In this document: one piece after another, positions 1 to 11,153 of the stretch | Layout of the letters: the number at the start of each line of letters is the position of its first letter | Numbering within the stretch: position 1 is the first letter of the stretch | Assembly (NCBI RefSeq): GCF_003171655.1 | Contig: NZ_QFZL01000004.1 | Location: 434,001-498,000, forward strand | DNA from: Stakelama portus | GTDB taxonomy: Bacteria > Pseudomonadota > Alphaproteobacteria > Sphingomonadales > Sphingomonadaceae | Direction of reading: 5' to 3' | DNA: 64,000 bases | Notes under the pieces: model-generated | The model's database searches: none | Seen by the model: only the letters and a program-made list of their open reading frames with translations | Told to the model about the DNA's origin: nothing | Program-made: the position numbers and the translations under genes

Positions 1-320
1 TGATCGAACTGGTGGTCGATGAAGAGGCGCTGGTCGAGCGCGTCGAAGGCCGGTTCACCTGCGCCAGCTGCGGCGAGGGCTATCACGACAAATTCAAGCA
101 GCCCAAGGTCGAAGGCACCTGCGACATTTGCGGCGGCCATGAATTCAAGCGCCGCCCCGACGACAATGCCGAAACGGTGCGCACGCGCATGGCCGAATAT
201 CGCGCCCAGACTGCGCCGATCCTTCCTTTCTATGAGGAAAAGGGCATCGTTCGCCATGTCGACGGCATGGCCGATATCGACGAGGTCGGGCGCCAGATCG
301 ACGCGATTCTCGACGCCTGA
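1..320 (+). CDS. adk: Adenylate kinase, C-terminal part (5' end outside window)
   Basis: The reading frame is open from the window edge (first full codon at base 3) to the stop at 320, giving the last ~105 residues. Two CxxC pairs (CASC and CDIC) are the zinc-type LID domain of bacterial adenylate kinase, which interconverts ATP+AMP and 2 ADP in the cytoplasm. The tail with RTRMAEY and PILPFYEEKG matches the CORE-domain end of the family. Its position directly ahead of rpsM, rpsK and rpoA is the usual alphaproteobacterial order (secY-adk-rpsM). Identity is firm; the P-loop and AMP-binding half cannot be seen. Confidence 0.95.
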   Translation, partial: IELVVDEEALVERVEGRFTCASCGEGYHDKFKQPKVEGTCDICGGHEFKRRPDDNAETVRTRMAEYRAQTAPILPFYEEKGIVRHVDGMADIDEVGRQIDAILDA

Positions 321-398
321 ACGGCACAGGCCGCGCCGCAGTCCTTGCCGGAAGGCGATCGAGTGCTATCTTTCCTGTAGCAAGCGGGAGGGAATGCG

Positions 399-842
399 AT
401 GACTGCCGGATGGATGGCGCTGCTGTTGCTGACGATGAAGCTGTTTCCGGACGTTCCGGTGGTGCGTGCGATCCATGATTCTCTGATCGTGAAGCCGCTT
501 GCCTGGCTCGATTCGCTTGAACGGCGGCATATGTTGTTCGCGCTGGTGTTCATCGGCATCGCGCTTGGCGGGTTCGAGATGATCGCGGTCCTGGGGTCGG
601 CCGATGTCGCGGCGCTGCTCGCCTGGGATATCTCGCTGTATCTGGATACCGTGATCGCGGTGTGGACCATGTCGACGATCGGCAAGGCGCGCGGCGCGGC
701 GGCGTATCTGCGCAGCCGGATCGCCGGTCTGCTGAGCCGCCGGCCATCGGCGCGCACCCGCAAGCGGCGCGCGCGGGTCGCGGCGGCCCGTAAGCCGGCC
801 AACGACAGCGATGCCGACGGGGGTTGGGCCTGGGCCGCCTGA
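399..842 (+). CDS. Small membrane protein of unknown function
   Basis: 147 residues, preceded by a good GGAGGG ribosome binding site 6 bases before the ATG. Two or three hydrophobic segments are visible (about residues 5-20, 45-68 and 73-92), followed by a strongly basic arginine-rich tail (about residues 105-130) expected to stay in the cytoplasm. No motif that I recognise. It sits between adk and rpsM, where many relatives have no gene. Codon use is like the neighbours, so it is probably a real lineage-specific membrane protein. Confidence 0.7.
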   Translation: MTAGWMALLLLTMKLFPDVPVVRAIHDSLIVKPLAWLDSLERRHMLFALVFIGIALGGFEMIAVLGSADVAALLAWDISLYLDTVIAVWTMSTIGKARGAAAYLRSRIAGLLSRRPSARTRKRRARVAAARKPANDSDADGGWAWAA

Positions 843-1153
843 CCGTTGCGGCCGCCCGATGGCGCTGGATTTCTGCGGCGACGTGCTGCGACGACCGGAA
901 CCGGTCGCGTGCTAGTGCATTGAGTCGACACCGGTTTCGGCGCACGCCGGAAACGGACCAAATAATGTGCCTTGACTTCGCCCGGATCGCTTGACAGCCT
1001 GGCCCATCATCCCTAGTTGAAGCTCCTTCCGAAATACCGGCAGCTCCGGCGGCGCCTTCCGTGCGTGCGCCGGCTAATCGTATTTCGGAGAAACGCTACG
1101 AGATGGGGGCCAGCTGCCATGCGGTTCCCCGTGGAGCCGGGAGAAAAAATTAC
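843..1153. other. Intergenic region ahead of rpsM
   Basis: 311 bases without a convincing gene between the small membrane protein and rpsM. It holds a promoter candidate around 991-1019 (listed separately) and short G+C-rich dyads around 930-955. The open frame running into rpsM from upstream has no ribosomal-protein-like residues before the rpsM ATG and is treated as leader. Confidence 0.6.
991..1019 (+). promoter_or_regulatory. Candidate sigma-70 promoter for rpsM-rpsK-rpoA
   Basis: A perfect -35 hexamer TTGACA at 991-996 is followed after 17 bases by TAGTTG at 1014-1019. The -35 is strong and the -10 is weak (two matches to TATAAT). It would give a ~130-base leader before rpsM. A second TTGACT lies at 972-977. 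Inferred from sequence only. Confidence 0.4.
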
Positions 1154-1522
1154 ATGGCACGTATTGCGGGTGTTAACATCCCGACCAACAAGCGCGTAGT
1201 GATCGCGCTCCAGTATATCCACGGCATTGGTCAGTCCAAAGCCAAGGAAATCACCGAGAAGCTGAACATCGCGCCGGAACGCCGCGTTCAGGATCTGACC
1301 GACCAGGAGGTCCTGCAGATCCGTGAAGCGATCGACGCCGGCTACACGGTGGAGGGCGACCTTCGCCGCGAAACCGCGATGAACATCAAGCGTCTGATGG
1401 ACCTTGCCTGCTATCGCGGCCTGCGTCACCGCAAGGGCCTGCCGGTTCGCGGTCAGCGCACGCATACCAATGCGCGCACCCGCAAGGGCAAGGCGAAGCC
1501 GATCGCCGGCAAGAAGAAGTAA
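1154..1522 (+). CDS. rpsM: 30S ribosomal protein S13
   Basis: 122 residues, the usual S13 length, beginning [15 protein letters not shown] and ending in the basic [13 protein letters not shown] tail. S13 sits in the head of the small subunit and contacts the P-site tRNA and the B1 bridges to the large subunit. The in-frame ORF extends upstream to 1061, but the conserved N-terminus and the GGGAG ribosome binding site just before 1154 fix the start here. First gene of the alpha-operon block; rpsK follows after 109 bases. Confidence 0.97.
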   Translation: MARIAGVNIPTNKRVVIALQYIHGIGQSKAKEITEKLNIAPERRVQDLTDQEVLQIREAIDAGYTVEGDLRRETAMNIKRLMDLACYRGLRHRKGLPVRGQRTHTNARTRKGKAKPIAGKKK

Positions 1523-1547
1523 TTCGTCCGCAGGACAATTACTCTGC

Positions 1548-1577
1548 CGGAGGCAGGCCAGTAGCCGATTGCCTCCG
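1548..1577. repeat. 8-bp inverted repeat between rpsM and rpsK
   Basis: CGGAGGCA at 1548-1555 and its perfect complement TGCCTCCG at 1570-1577 could form a hairpin with a 14-base loop in the rpsM-rpsK intergenic RNA. There is no U-tract, so it is not a classical terminator. It could be a processing or ribosomal-protein regulatory structure; function unknown. Confidence 0.45.
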
Positions 1578-1631
1578 ATCTAGCCGCAGCAAGCTTCTCG
1601 TTTCAGAGATTTCAGGTCAGGAACTGATCCA

Positions 1632-2021
1632 ATGGCACAAGCACCGCAGCGCCTTCGCCGTCGCGAGCGCAAGAACATCACCGCAGGCGTCGCCCATGTG
1701 AACGCCAGCTTCAACAACACCATGATCACGATCACCGATGCCCAGGGCAACGCGATTTCGTGGTCGTCGGCCGGCATGATGGGCTTCAAGGGTTCGCGCA
1801 AATCGACTCCCTACGCCGCTCAGGTCGCTGCCGAAGACGCAGGCCGCAAGGCCGCCGAACATGGCGTCCGCACGCTCGAAGTCGAAGTCAAGGGCCCGGG
1901 TTCGGGCCGTGAATCGGCGCTCCGCGCGTTGCAGGCGGTCGGCTTTCAGATCACGTCGATCCGCGACGTGACGCCGATCCCGCACAACGGCGTCCGTCCG
2001 TCCAAGCGTCGCCGCGTCTGA
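1632..2021 (+). CDS. rpsK: 30S ribosomal protein S11
   Basis: 129 residues, full length for S11. The family landmarks are present: [13 protein letters not shown] early, the [20 protein letters not shown] core and the C-terminal [19 protein letters not shown]11 lies on the platform of the 30S subunit near the mRNA exit. A GGTCAGGAAC stretch serves as the ribosome binding region. Followed by rpoA after 99 bases, as expected in this operon. Confidence 0.98.
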   Translation: MAQAPQRLRRRERKNITAGVAHVNASFNNTMITITDAQGNAISWSSAGMMGFKGSRKSTPYAAQVAAEDAGRKAAEHGVRTLEVEVKGPGSGRESALRALQAVGFQITSIRDVTPIPHNGVRPSKRRRV

Positions 2022-2120
2022 TCTCGCTTGCATCGGCGCCCCGCCCGGACGCGGGCAGGGGCCGGTGCGACATTTTATTGGCGGGAATGCCCCATCCCGC
2101 CCAACCAGAGGGAACGCCCA

Positions 2121-3188
2121 GTGTCCGTCAACGCTAAGAACTGGCAAGAACTCAAGAAGCCCCACGGCCTCGAGAAGAAGCCCGGCGGTGATCCCAAGCG
2201 CAAGTCGACGTTCGTCGCCGAACCGCTCGAGCGCGGCTTCGGCCTGACGCTCGGCAATGCGCTGCGCCGCGTGCTGCTGTCGAGCCTTCAGGGCGCCGCC
2301 GTCACGTCGATCAAGATCGAAAACGTCCTGCACGAATTCTCGTCGCTGGCCGGTGTGCGTGAAGACGTCACCGACATCGTCCTGAACGTCAAGCAGATCG
2401 CGCTCAAGATGCAGGGCGAAGGCCCCAAGCGTCTGCAGCTGTCGGCGACCGGCCCGACCGAAGTGAAGGCCGGCGACATCGCCGTTTCGGGCGACATCGA
2501 AGTGATGAACCCCGATCTCGTCATCTGTCACCTGGACGATGGCGCGACGCTGAACATGGAACTGACCGCCGACACCGGCAAGGGCTATGTCCCCGCCGCG
2601 GCGAACCGTCCGGCCGATGCGCCGATCGGCCTGATCCCGGTCGATGCGCTGTACAGCCCGGTCCGTCAGGTGTCGTACAAGGTCGATCCGACCCGCGTCG
2701 GTCAGGACCTCGATTATGACAAGCTGGCGCTGACGATCGAAACCGACGGCACGGTGACTCCCGAAGACGCCCTCGCTTATGCCGCGCGCATCCTTCAGGA
2801 CCAGCTGGCGCTGTTCGTCCATTTCGACGATTCGACGATGGTGCAGCAGGCCCCGGCCGCGCAGCCCGGCATCGCCGGTGCGGCTCCGGAAGGCGGCAGC
2901 GACACCGCGCAGATCAACCGTTACCTTCTCAAGAAGGTCGACGAGCTCGAACTGTCGGTGCGTTCGGCCAACTGCCTCAAGAACGACAACATCATCTATA
3001 TCGGCGATCTGGTTCAGAAGACCGAAGCCGAGATGCTGCGCACGCCGAATTTCGGCCGCAAGTCGCTCAACGAGATCAAGGAAGTCCTTTCCAGCATGGG
3101 CCTGCGCCTGGGCATGGAAATTCCGGGCTGGCCGCCTGAAAATATCGAAGAGATGGCCAAGAAGCTCGAACAGGAAATCCTGGGCTGA
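2121..3188 (+). CDS. rpoA: DNA-directed RNA polymerase subunit alpha
   Basis: 355 residues. I place the start at the GTG at 2121, just after AGAGGGAAC, because translation upstream of it has no RpoA character; the protein then begins [14 protein letters not shown], typical of alphaproteobacterial alpha. The N-terminal dimerisation domain contains [13 protein letters not shown]. The C-terminal domain (about residues 270-340) has the helix-hairpin-helix that binds UP elements and activators, with [17 protein letters not shown] and [12 protein letters not shown]. It nucleates core polymerase assembly. A terminator follows directly, which cuts it off from rplQ. Confidence 0.98.
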   Translation: MSVNAKNWQELKKPHGLEKKPGGDPKRKSTFVAEPLERGFGLTLGNALRRVLLSSLQGAAVTSIKIENVLHEFSSLAGVREDVTDIVLNVKQIALKMQGEGPKRLQLSATGPTEVKAGDIAVSGDIEVMNPDLVICHLDDGATLNMELTADTGKGYVPAAANRPADAPIGLIPVDALYSPVRQVSYKVDPTRVGQDLDYDKLALTIETDGTVTPEDALAYAARILQDQLALFVHFDDSTMVQQAPAAQPGIAGAAPEGGSDTAQINRYLLKKVDELELSVRSANCLKNDNIIYIGDLVQKTEAEMLRTPNFGRKSLNEIKEVLSSMGLRLGMEIPGWPPENIEEMAKKLEQEILG

Positions 3189-3212
3189 TCACTCCGATCG
3201 GTTTGAAACAGC

Positions 3213-3247
3213 AAAGGGCTCCGCAGCGATGCGGGGCCCTTTTTCTG
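3213..3247 (+). terminator. Rho-independent terminator after rpoA
   Basis: The stem AGGGCTCCGC (3215-3224) pairs with GCGGGGCCCT (3231-3240) around a 6-base loop and runs into five T residues. It ends the rpsM-rpsK-rpoA transcript, so rplQ must have its own promoter. Confidence 0.85.
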
Positions 3248-3495
3248 TTTAGCAGTCGTCGGCTTGTGCGTCAGTGAACTTGCTTGCCAGGGCGCGTGGA
3301 CAAATTCCAACCTTATCGAACGACCGCTTTCGCGAACGTTCGGCATGGAGTTGCGTGACCGAAATTGGGTGGGTTTGCGACAGTCCGCTTTTGGTTGTCG
3401 GGAGCTGCAGTAGCTTTGGCGCGCTCAAGATATTGCAATGGCGGGAAACTGTCCCTTTGTGGACGTTTTTCCTCATCATCCGGATTTTGGCGGAA
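3248..3495. other. Low-G+C intergenic DNA between rpoA and the acyltransferase
   Basis: About 250 bases visibly poorer in G+C than the flanks. Open frames here show no recognisable protein and no good ribosome binding site. It looks like flanking DNA that arrived with, or decayed after, insertion of the acyltransferase gene. No inverted repeat or transposase remnant seen. Confidence 0.5.
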
Positions 3496-4641
3496 TTACC
3501 GAAACCGCCCTACTGGATTATCGCGGGTGGGTTTATCCGAGAGCAACCTGTCTCCCCTCGCGTGACTGGGCCGCCGCGGGAGAAGCTTGAGGCTCAGGCG
3601 TCTACGTAGTGGAAGGTCGACGTATACCGCGAGAAGCCATGATGCGGTGCCCAAAAGCATGATTACGACGAGAGCAGGCCACGGCGCGTTCTGTTCGAAG
3701 AACACAGGCGTTGAGGGATCGTTATAATGAAAGATATAGGGGTAGATCGTCGCATGGATGATATAGAGCGGATAACTGATGGCGCCGAGAGCCGCGCAAA
3801 TTTTCTTCCACGCCCCCTTCGCTGGACTGCCGGTCCCCAGCCAGACCATCAGCGGCATCCAGACTGCAACGATGCCCAGCTCATATAGCCACGCAAATCC
3901 CGTATTTTCGTCAGGACGCCATAGCATCGGCAGCATCATCAGCGCGAATAGCAGCAACGGATGCAAAGCGATACGCGTGGGCGCGCGCTGCCAGGCGCGA
4001 AGCAAAGCTACTCCAATGAAGAATGAAAATGTTACTCGTGCCAAGCCGCCCACGAGACTCGGTCGCCATGTGCCGCGGTCCAGAGTGCCTTCGGTCAGCC
4101 CGGTGTAAATAAGGGCCGCAAGACCTGCTAAGATGACGAATGCCAGCCAGCGATTGGTCAGGTGACGCACCAATAAAGCGAAGAGGATATACGCGATCCA
4201 CTCGTAGAAGATCGACCACGCTGGGAAATTTAACGGAAAAAGGTCGTCATAAGTCTGCGGATACGGAAGTGGATATGGCAGCATGAAAAGGTTGCATATG
4301 ACATTACCCCAAAAGGTCACCGGGTTGTCAGGAAAATCATAAAGCCCCTTTGAAATGGTGCCGAGCACAAGTCCCAAAAAGAACAATGGGTAGAGCCGAA
4401 TTAACCGCGCCAAAAGGAAACTCCGCCGCGCGTACCCACGTTTTAGATCGGCTTCGTAGGAATAGGCGATGACGAAACCGCTAAGGACGAAAAAGAAGTC
4501 CACTGCGACGGAAACGATCATCGGGTGAAGTGGGCCAAGAAACCATTGGATGTGCATTGCTGCGACGGCGAAAGCGGCAATGCCGCGCATTCCATCCAAG
4601 GTATCGAATGTTTGCCTGTCGACGCTCCCGGACGCTGCCAT
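3496..4641 (-). CDS. Acyltransferase family 3 (OafA/YrhL-like) membrane protein
   Basis: 381 residues with about ten hydrophobic segments. The N-terminus reads [19 protein letters not shown], the start of acyltransferase-3 proteins, with the catalytic-type His; [14 protein letters not shown] follows at residues ~45-60, another family signature. Such enzymes O-acylate surface polysaccharides or lipids at the inner membrane. A GGAG site lies 8 bases before the ATG. The gene sits on the opposite strand between rpoA and rplQ, an unusual place, and its base composition is lower than the ribosomal genes around it (29 of 60 G+C in 4201-4260), suggesting transfer. The acceptor is unknown. Confidence 0.88.
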   Translation of the reverse strand: MAASGSVDRQTFDTLDGMRGIAAFAVAAMHIQWFLGPLHPMIVSVAVDFFFVLSGFVIAYSYEADLKRGYARRSFLLARLIRLYPLFFLGLVLGTISKGLYDFPDNPVTFWGNVICNLFMLPYPLPYPQTYDDLFPLNFPAWSIFYEWIAYILFALLVRHLTNRWLAFVILAGLAALIYTGLTEGTLDRGTWRPSLVGGLARVTFSFFIGVALLRAWQRAPTRIALHPLLLFALMMLPMLWRPDENTGFAWLYELGIVAVWMPLMVWLGTGSPAKGAWKKICAALGAISYPLYIIHATIYPYIFHYNDPSTPVFFEQNAPWPALVVIMLLGTASWLLAVYVDLPLRRRLSLKLLPRRPSHARGDRLLSDKPTRDNPVGRFR

Positions 4642-4972
4642 CTCTTCGCTCCGAGAATGTGAACGTTCTCATTTTAATCAAGCCATCGGTACCAAGCAAG
4701 CAAAACCGATTTCGGTTCGGCCCGGGATATTGGCTTTTCTCGGCGCTGGCGTTCGGAGCGATGCTGGCGATGCTGCTCTATCGTTGTACGCAGATCGGCG
4801 TGACGGGCGGCTGACCGGTGCGTACAGCAGGGCGAAGCTTGACTTTCGCATGCGAATCCGCTTTTACGCGCGGCTTCACCACAGCGTGAATTCGGGTTTT
4901 GGGCGGTGGCCCTGTTTCACCGCCTGGTCGGCAGTACCTCAAACGGCTGCCGGACGAACAAAGGAAGTTACC
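4642..4972. promoter_or_regulatory. Region upstream of rplQ with promoter candidate
   Basis: 331 bases between the acyltransferase start and rplQ. TTGACT at 4839-4844 with CTTTTA at 4861-4866 (16-base spacing) is a plausible but imperfect sigma-70 promoter for rplQ. A short open frame at 4659-4814 is listed separately. Because rpoA ends in a terminator and the next gene is on the other strand, some promoter must lie here. Confidence 0.4.
4659..4814 (+). CDS. Possible small single-pass membrane peptide
   Basis: A GTG-started frame of 51 residues upstream of rplQ. It has a basic N-terminal part, then one hydrophobic segment ([18 protein letters not shown]) and a short polar tail. No clear ribosome binding site is seen and I recognise no family. 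It might be a conserved sphingomonad small protein, the remnant of a larger gene, or chance. Confidence 0.3.
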   Translation: MNVLILIKPSVPSKQNRFRFGPGYWLFSALAFGAMLAMLLYRCTQIGVTGG

Positions 4973-5392
4973 ATGCGTCACCGCGTTGGCGGCCGTAAGC
5001 TGCAGCGTACCTCGGCTCATCGCCAGGCCCTGTTCCGCAACATGTCGGCCGCGCTGATCAAGCACGAACAGATCACCACCACCGTTGCCAAGGCGAAGGA
5101 GCTTCGTCCCTATGTCGAGAAGCTCGTCACGCTCGCGAAAAAGGGTGGCCTTTCCAACCGCCGTCTCGCGCATGGCCGCCTGCAGGATGATGTCCAGCTG
5201 ACCAAGCTGTTCGACGTTCTTGCCGAGCGCTATGCCGATCGTAACGGCGGCTATACCCGCATCATCAAGGCCGGCATCCGCGCGTCGGACGCTTCGCCGA
5301 TCGCGATCATCGAATTCGTCGATCGCGACGTCAGCGCCAAGGGCCAGGATTCGGGCCCGGTGCAGACCGAGGACGATTTCGAAGACGCCTGA
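4973..5392 (+). CDS. rplQ: 50S ribosomal protein L17
   Basis: 139 residues beginning [20 protein letters not shown], the L17 N-terminus; the ORF continues upstream in frame, but the AAGGAAG site directly before 4973 and the family length fix the start. [16 protein letters not shown] and [14 protein letters not shown] are L17 landmarks. The C-terminus carries an acidic extension found in alphaproteobacteria. Normally next to rpoA, here displaced from it by ~1.8 kb. Confidence 0.97.
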   Translation: MRHRVGGRKLQRTSAHRQALFRNMSAALIKHEQITTTVAKAKELRPYVEKLVTLAKKGGLSNRRLAHGRLQDDVQLTKLFDVLAERYADRNGGYTRIIKAGIRASDASPIAIIEFVDRDVSAKGQDSGPVQTEDDFEDA

Positions 5393-5418
5393 ACGGGCGC
5401 TTTCCTATAGTAAACGGA

Positions 5419-5457
5419 GCGAGAGGCCGACCCTATCCGGGGTGCGGCCTCTTTGCT
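5419..5457 (+). terminator. Rho-independent terminator after rplQ
   Basis: AGAGGCCG (5422-5429) pairs with CGGCCTCT (5445-5452) across a 15-base partly self-complementary loop, followed by a short T-rich tail. It separates rplQ from the next gene. Confidence 0.75.
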
Positions 5458-5497
5458 ATTTCAAGCGGTGTCCGACGCACGTTCGAAAGCCGCAATC

Positions 5498-5938
5498 ATG
5501 TCCACGCCGCCGCCGCTGGTTTCCGAATCTCAGCAACTTACCGAACGCTGGTCGGCAACCCTTCCGTTTCCGATGGCGCGACGGATAGACGATGGCGCGC
5601 TGGTTTTCTGGCACAGCCCGAAGCGGCTGACCTTGTGGTTGTTGGCGTTCAATCCCTCTGAAGACGGCGATCCGCTCGCGCGGCTGGCAGACCTGCGGGC
5701 AGGGGCGTCGTCGGATGGGTTTGATGCGACTGAGGAGCAGCGCGGCGGTGTGCTGCGCTTTGCCTATCGGCTTCGCGAGGACGGAGAAGATGATCGTCAG
5801 CCCGCCTTTTACGGCTTCGCGGTCGGGCCCGATGGCAGCCATATCTTCCTTTCGGCATATTTCGATAGCGAGGAGCAAGTGGAAGATGCGCGATCGATGT
5901 GGCGCAGCCTTACCTGGAGCGATCAACCAGCGACTTGA
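5498..5938 (+). CDS. Conserved hypothetical protein
   Basis: 146 residues from the ATG at 5498 (an in-frame start at 5453 lies inside the terminator and is less likely). No signal peptide and no membrane segment. The sequence alternates short strands and acidic patches: WHSPKRLTLWLLAFNPS in the middle and a C-terminal region with FYGFAVGPDGSHIFLSAYF. It looks like a small soluble single-domain protein. I do not recognise the family. It has its own terminator, so it is probably a monocistronic gene. Confidence 0.7.
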   Translation: MSTPPPLVSESQQLTERWSATLPFPMARRIDDGALVFWHSPKRLTLWLLAFNPSEDGDPLARLADLRAGASSDGFDATEEQRGGVLRFAYRLREDGEDDRQPAFYGFAVGPDGSHIFLSAYFDSEEQVEDARSMWRSLTWSDQPAT

Positions 5939-5981
5939 GCAAGAGGCCGGAGCCCCCTAGGTTCCGGCCTCTTTCTTTTTG
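5938..5981 (+). terminator. Rho-independent terminator
   Basis: AAGAGGCCGGA (from 5941) pairs with TCCGGCCTCTT (from 5962) around an 11-base loop, followed by TCTTTTT. The stem starts just after the stop codon of the hypothetical gene. Confidence 0.85.
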
Positions 5982-5994
5982 TCCGGAGAGTGTG

Positions 5995-8151
<2,157 letters not shown>

Positions 8152-8200
8152 GCGGGGCGGGGCGGTCGGAACGTCGTGCGGCGCGCGGCGTTGGGCCGGG

Positions 8201-8752
8201 ATGCGTGATCTTATCCTGTTCAGTGCCAGCGCGCTGATCCTCGCCGGATGTTCCCCCGCGTCGCAAGCGCCCGCCGACGGCGCCAACGAGGCGGTGTCCG
8301 TGCCGGTCGCGAAGGATGCGGCGATCGAGGCGGACGCCAACAGGGCGGCCGAACTTGCCACGCGCGGCGGCGATGGCCGGCCGGTCGCGCTGGCACCGAT
8401 TGCGCCGGCGGATGGTTCGGCAGTTCCCGGCGAACTGGCGTGCGGCTTTACCGCTTCCGGTGACGATGCGGCGATCCTGTTGGGCAAGGGATTCGTGGCG
8501 AGCAGCGCGCAGCCGATGGCGGTGGTGCGGGCCGAAGATGGCCTGCACAGGCTGACACTGAGCAACGGCCAGGGTTTCGCCTCGCTGCGGCGTGGCGGCG
8601 ATTTCGTCGGACCGGGATTTACGATCACGCTGTCACCGGGCGAAAGCGTCGCCGATGCAAGCGAATCCCCGGCGCAGCACGCCGAGCTTCTGGTCCAGCG
8701 CGAGGATGGCGCGAAGCGCACCTATCGGGGAATGTGGCGCTGCGGCCCCTAA
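8201..8752 (+). CDS. Hypothetical lipoprotein
   Basis: 183 residues from the ATG at 8201, chosen because it gives a lipoprotein signal MRDLILFSASALILAGC with Cys17 as lipid anchor; the frame extends to 8108 but overlaps the peptidase gene. The mature part is an Ala/Asp-rich linker followed by a compact domain with two Cys residues (one near the middle, CGF, and one at the end, WRCGP), possibly a disulfide. No family recognised. The ribosome binding site is weak and a GGAAC/CGTT promoter-like motif lies immediately upstream. Confidence 0.7.
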   Translation: MRDLILFSASALILAGCSPASQAPADGANEAVSVPVAKDAAIEADANRAAELATRGGDGRPVALAPIAPADGSAVPGELACGFTASGDDAAILLGKGFVASSAQPMAVVRAEDGLHRLTLSNGQGFASLRRGGDFVGPGFTITLSPGESVADASESPAQHAELLVQREDGAKRTYRGMWRCGP

Positions 8753-8803
8753 ACCGCGCGGCCGCACTTCCCCTCACCGCCGCATCTGCTATCTGCCCGG
8801 GGC

Positions 8804-10360
8804 ATGACCCAGCACCCCGATTCCATCCTGATCGTCGATTTCGGCAGCCAGGTTACGCAGCTTATCGCCCGCCGTGTCCGCGAAGCCGGCGTGTACAGCG
8901 AAATCGCACCGTTCACCTCCGCTGCCGAGGCTTTTGAACGGATGCAGCCCAAGGGCGTGATCCTGTCGGGATCGCCCGCATCGGTGCTCGACGACGGCAG
9001 CCCGCGCGCCCCCGATATGGTGTTCGACAGCGGCGTGCCGGTGCTGGGCATCTGTTACGGCCAGCAGACGATGATGGAACAGCTGGGCGGCAAGGTCGCG
9101 CTTGGCGACAGCGGCGAATTCGGACGTGCCTTTATCGAAATCGACGATAGCTGCGTGTTGTTCGACGGGCTGTGGCGCGAAGGCGAAACGCATCAGGTGT
9201 GGATGAGCCATGGCGACAAGGTGACCGAGCTGGCCCCCGGCTTCCGCGTCGTCGCGACCAGCCCCGGCGCGCCCTTTGCCGTGATCGCCGATGACGATCG
9301 CCGCTATTATGCGATGCAGTTCCACCCCGAAGTGGTCCACACCCCCGATGGCGGGCGGCTGCTCGCCAATTTCGTGCGGCATGTCTGCGGCCTTTCGGGT
9401 GACTGGACGATGGCCGAGTTCCGCGACACCAAGATCGCCGAGATCCGTCAGCAGGTCGGCGACGGCAAGGTGATTTGCGGGCTTTCGGGCGGCGTCGACA
9501 GCGCGGTTGCGGCGGTGCTGATCCATGAAGCGATCGGCGATCAGCTGACCTGCGTGTTCGTCGATCACGGGCTGATGCGTGCGGGCGAGGCCGAGCAGGT
9601 CGTTTCGCTGTTCCGCAACAGCTATAATATCCCGCTGGTCCATGTCGACGCCGAGACCTTGTTTCTCAGCGGCCTTGCCGGCGTCACCGACCCGGAAGCC
9701 AAGCGCAAGTTCATCGGCAAGACCTTCATCGACGTGTTCGAGGATGAAGCGAAGAAGATCGGCGGCGCCGATTTCCTGGCGCAGGGGACGCTGTATCCCG
9801 ACGTGATCGAAAGCGTGTCGTTCACCGGCGGGCCGAGCGTGACGATCAAGAGCCATCACAATGTCGGTGGCCTGCCCGAACGCATGAACATGAAGCTGGT
9901 CGAGCCGCTGCGCGAATTGTTCAAGGACGAAGTGCGCGCGCTGGGCAAGGAACTGGGCCTGCCCGACGCATTTGTCGGCCGGCATCCCTTTCCGGGGCCG
10001 GGGCTGGCGATCCGTATTCCGGGCGAAGTCACCAAGGACCGGTGCGACATTTTGCGCAAGGCGGATGCGATCTATCTTGAGGAAATCCGCAATGCGGGCC
10101 TGTATGATGCGATCTGGCAGGCATTTGCGGTGCTGTTGCCGGTGCGCACGGTGGGCGTGATGGGCGACGGGCGCACCTATGACAGCGTGCTGGCGCTGCG
10201 CGCAGTGACGTCGACCGACGGCATGACGGCGGAAGTATTTCCGTTCCCGGGCGATTTCCTGCCGCGCGTCGCGACGCGGATCGTGAACGAAGTGCGCGGC
10301 ATCAACCGCGTGGTATATGATTATACGTCCAAACCCCCCGGCACGATCGAGTGGGAGTGA
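8804..10360 (+). CDS. guaA: GMP synthase (glutamine-hydrolysing)
   Basis: 518 residues, normal length. It converts XMP to GMP with glutamine and ATP in purine synthesis. The class I amidotransferase domain (residues 1-195) has Cys84 in GICYGQQ and His174/Glu176 in FHPE. The ATP-pyrophosphatase domain carries the SGGVDS loop at 228-233, and the C-terminal dimerisation domain ends in PPGTIEWE. No guaB nearby. The stop codon overlaps the first base pairs of an inverted repeat described below. Confidence 0.98.
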   Translation: MTQHPDSILIVDFGSQVTQLIARRVREAGVYSEIAPFTSAAEAFERMQPKGVILSGSPASVLDDGSPRAPDMVFDSGVPVLGICYGQQTMMEQLGGKVALGDSGEFGRAFIEIDDSCVLFDGLWREGETHQVWMSHGDKVTELAPGFRVVATSPGAPFAVIADDDRRYYAMQFHPEVVHTPDGGRLLANFVRHVCGLSGDWTMAEFRDTKIAEIRQQVGDGKVICGLSGGVDSAVAAVLIHEAIGDQLTCVFVDHGLMRAGEAEQVVSLFRNSYNIPLVHVDAETLFLSGLAGVTDPEAKRKFIGKTFIDVFEDEAKKIGGADFLAQGTLYPDVIESVSFTGGPSVTIKSHHNVGGLPERMNMKLVEPLRELFKDEVRALGKELGLPDAFVGRHPFPGPGLAIRIPGEVTKDRCDILRKADAIYLEEIRNAGLYDAIWQAFAVLLPVRTVGVMGDGRTYDSVLALRAVTSTDGMTAEVFPFPGDFLPRVATRIVNEVRGINRVVYDYTSKPPGTIEWE

Positions 10361-10403
10361 TCAGGACTCGCAATCCCGCGGGGCGGGATTGCGGCCTGAT
10401 CAC
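10357..10403. repeat. 47-bp imperfect palindrome at the guaA stop
   Basis: GTGATCAGG (10357-10365) and CCTGATCAC (10395-10403) flank a second inverted repeat, CAATCCCGC / GCGGGATTG (10371-10391). Together they make a nested palindrome overlapping the guaA stop. Likely forms a cruciform or strong RNA hairpin; there is no T-tract, so it is more like a REP-type element than a terminator. Confidence 0.7.
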
Positions 10404-10485
10404 TCGGCACCGCAAGGTGCCGCAGGGCGATGTCCGGGGCGGGATTGCGGCCTGATCACTCGGCACCGCAAGGTGCCGCAGGGCG
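10380..10485. repeat. Two tandem 50-bp direct repeats with internal hairpin
   Basis: A 50-base unit at 10380-10429 recurs identically at 10436-10485 (56-base period). Each copy contains the perfect hairpin CGGCACC-GCAA-GGTGCCG (10405-10422 and 10461-10478) and one half of the GATTGCGGCCTGATCAC element. This is a REP/BIME-like tandem array in the gap between guaA and a lipoprotein gene. Confidence 0.8.
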
Positions 10486-10532
10486 GCTCGCGGGCCTGTC
10501 GGGTTGGCGGAAGCATAGCGAGGGGGAATGCG

Positions 10533-11144
10533 ATGCGGAAATGGATGGCGCCGATGATCGCGGCGATGCTGCTGGCGGGCTGCAACGCGAATGATGGCGG
10601 CAATGTCGCGACCGGCGACAGCGACAACCGTATCGCGATGGCGGCCGACGCGAATGTTTCGGCGGCGGACGGCGAAGCCGTTTCGGGCGCGCAGATCCAG
10701 CTTGCGCCCGACGGCATCGGCTATGTCTATCCCGATGGCCGCATCGGCCGCGCAGCGTTCGGCACGGGCAAGAATATCTCTTCGCAAATGGCGGTTGCGG
10801 CGCTGGGCGATCCGATCGGCGATACGGTCAATTCCGAATGCGGGGCGGGGCCGCTCGAAATCGTCGATTATCAGGGCAATTTTTCGATGCTCTATCAGGA
10901 CGGCCGGTTCGTCGGGTGGACGCTGGGCGGGGACGACAGCCTGCTGACGACCGCCAGCGGCATCGGCATCGGTTCGACGCGGTCGGAAATGGCCGATACG
11001 CTGGTCGTCACCATGGTGCCGGAAAGCACGCTGGGCAGCGAGTTCATGATCGGCGATTCGCAGATGGGCGGGCTGTTGAACGGTAACGATGCCGACGCCA
11101 TCGTCACCGATCTGTGGGCGGGCACGACCTGCATGTTTCGCTGA
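10533..11144 (+). CDS. Hypothetical lipoprotein
   Basis: 203 residues starting after a GAGGGGGAA site. The N-terminus MRKWMAPMIAAMLLAGC is a lipoprotein signal with Cys17 lipidated. The mature protein begins with an Asn/Asp/Gly-rich linker, then a domain with two further Cys residues (SECGAG in the middle and TTCMFR at the extreme C-terminus), suggesting a disulfide. A similar plan, two Cys with one at the end, is seen in the 8201-8752 lipoprotein. Function unknown; translated 9 bases ahead of the ArsC-family gene. Confidence 0.75.
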   Translation: MRKWMAPMIAAMLLAGCNANDGGNVATGDSDNRIAMAADANVSAADGEAVSGAQIQLAPDGIGYVYPDGRIGRAAFGTGKNISSQMAVAALGDPIGDTVNSECGAGPLEIVDYQGNFSMLYQDGRFVGWTLGGDDSLLTTASGIGIGSTRSEMADTLVVTMVPESTLGSEFMIGDSQMGGLLNGNDADAIVTDLWAGTTCMFR

Positions 11145-11153
11145 GGATTTGCG

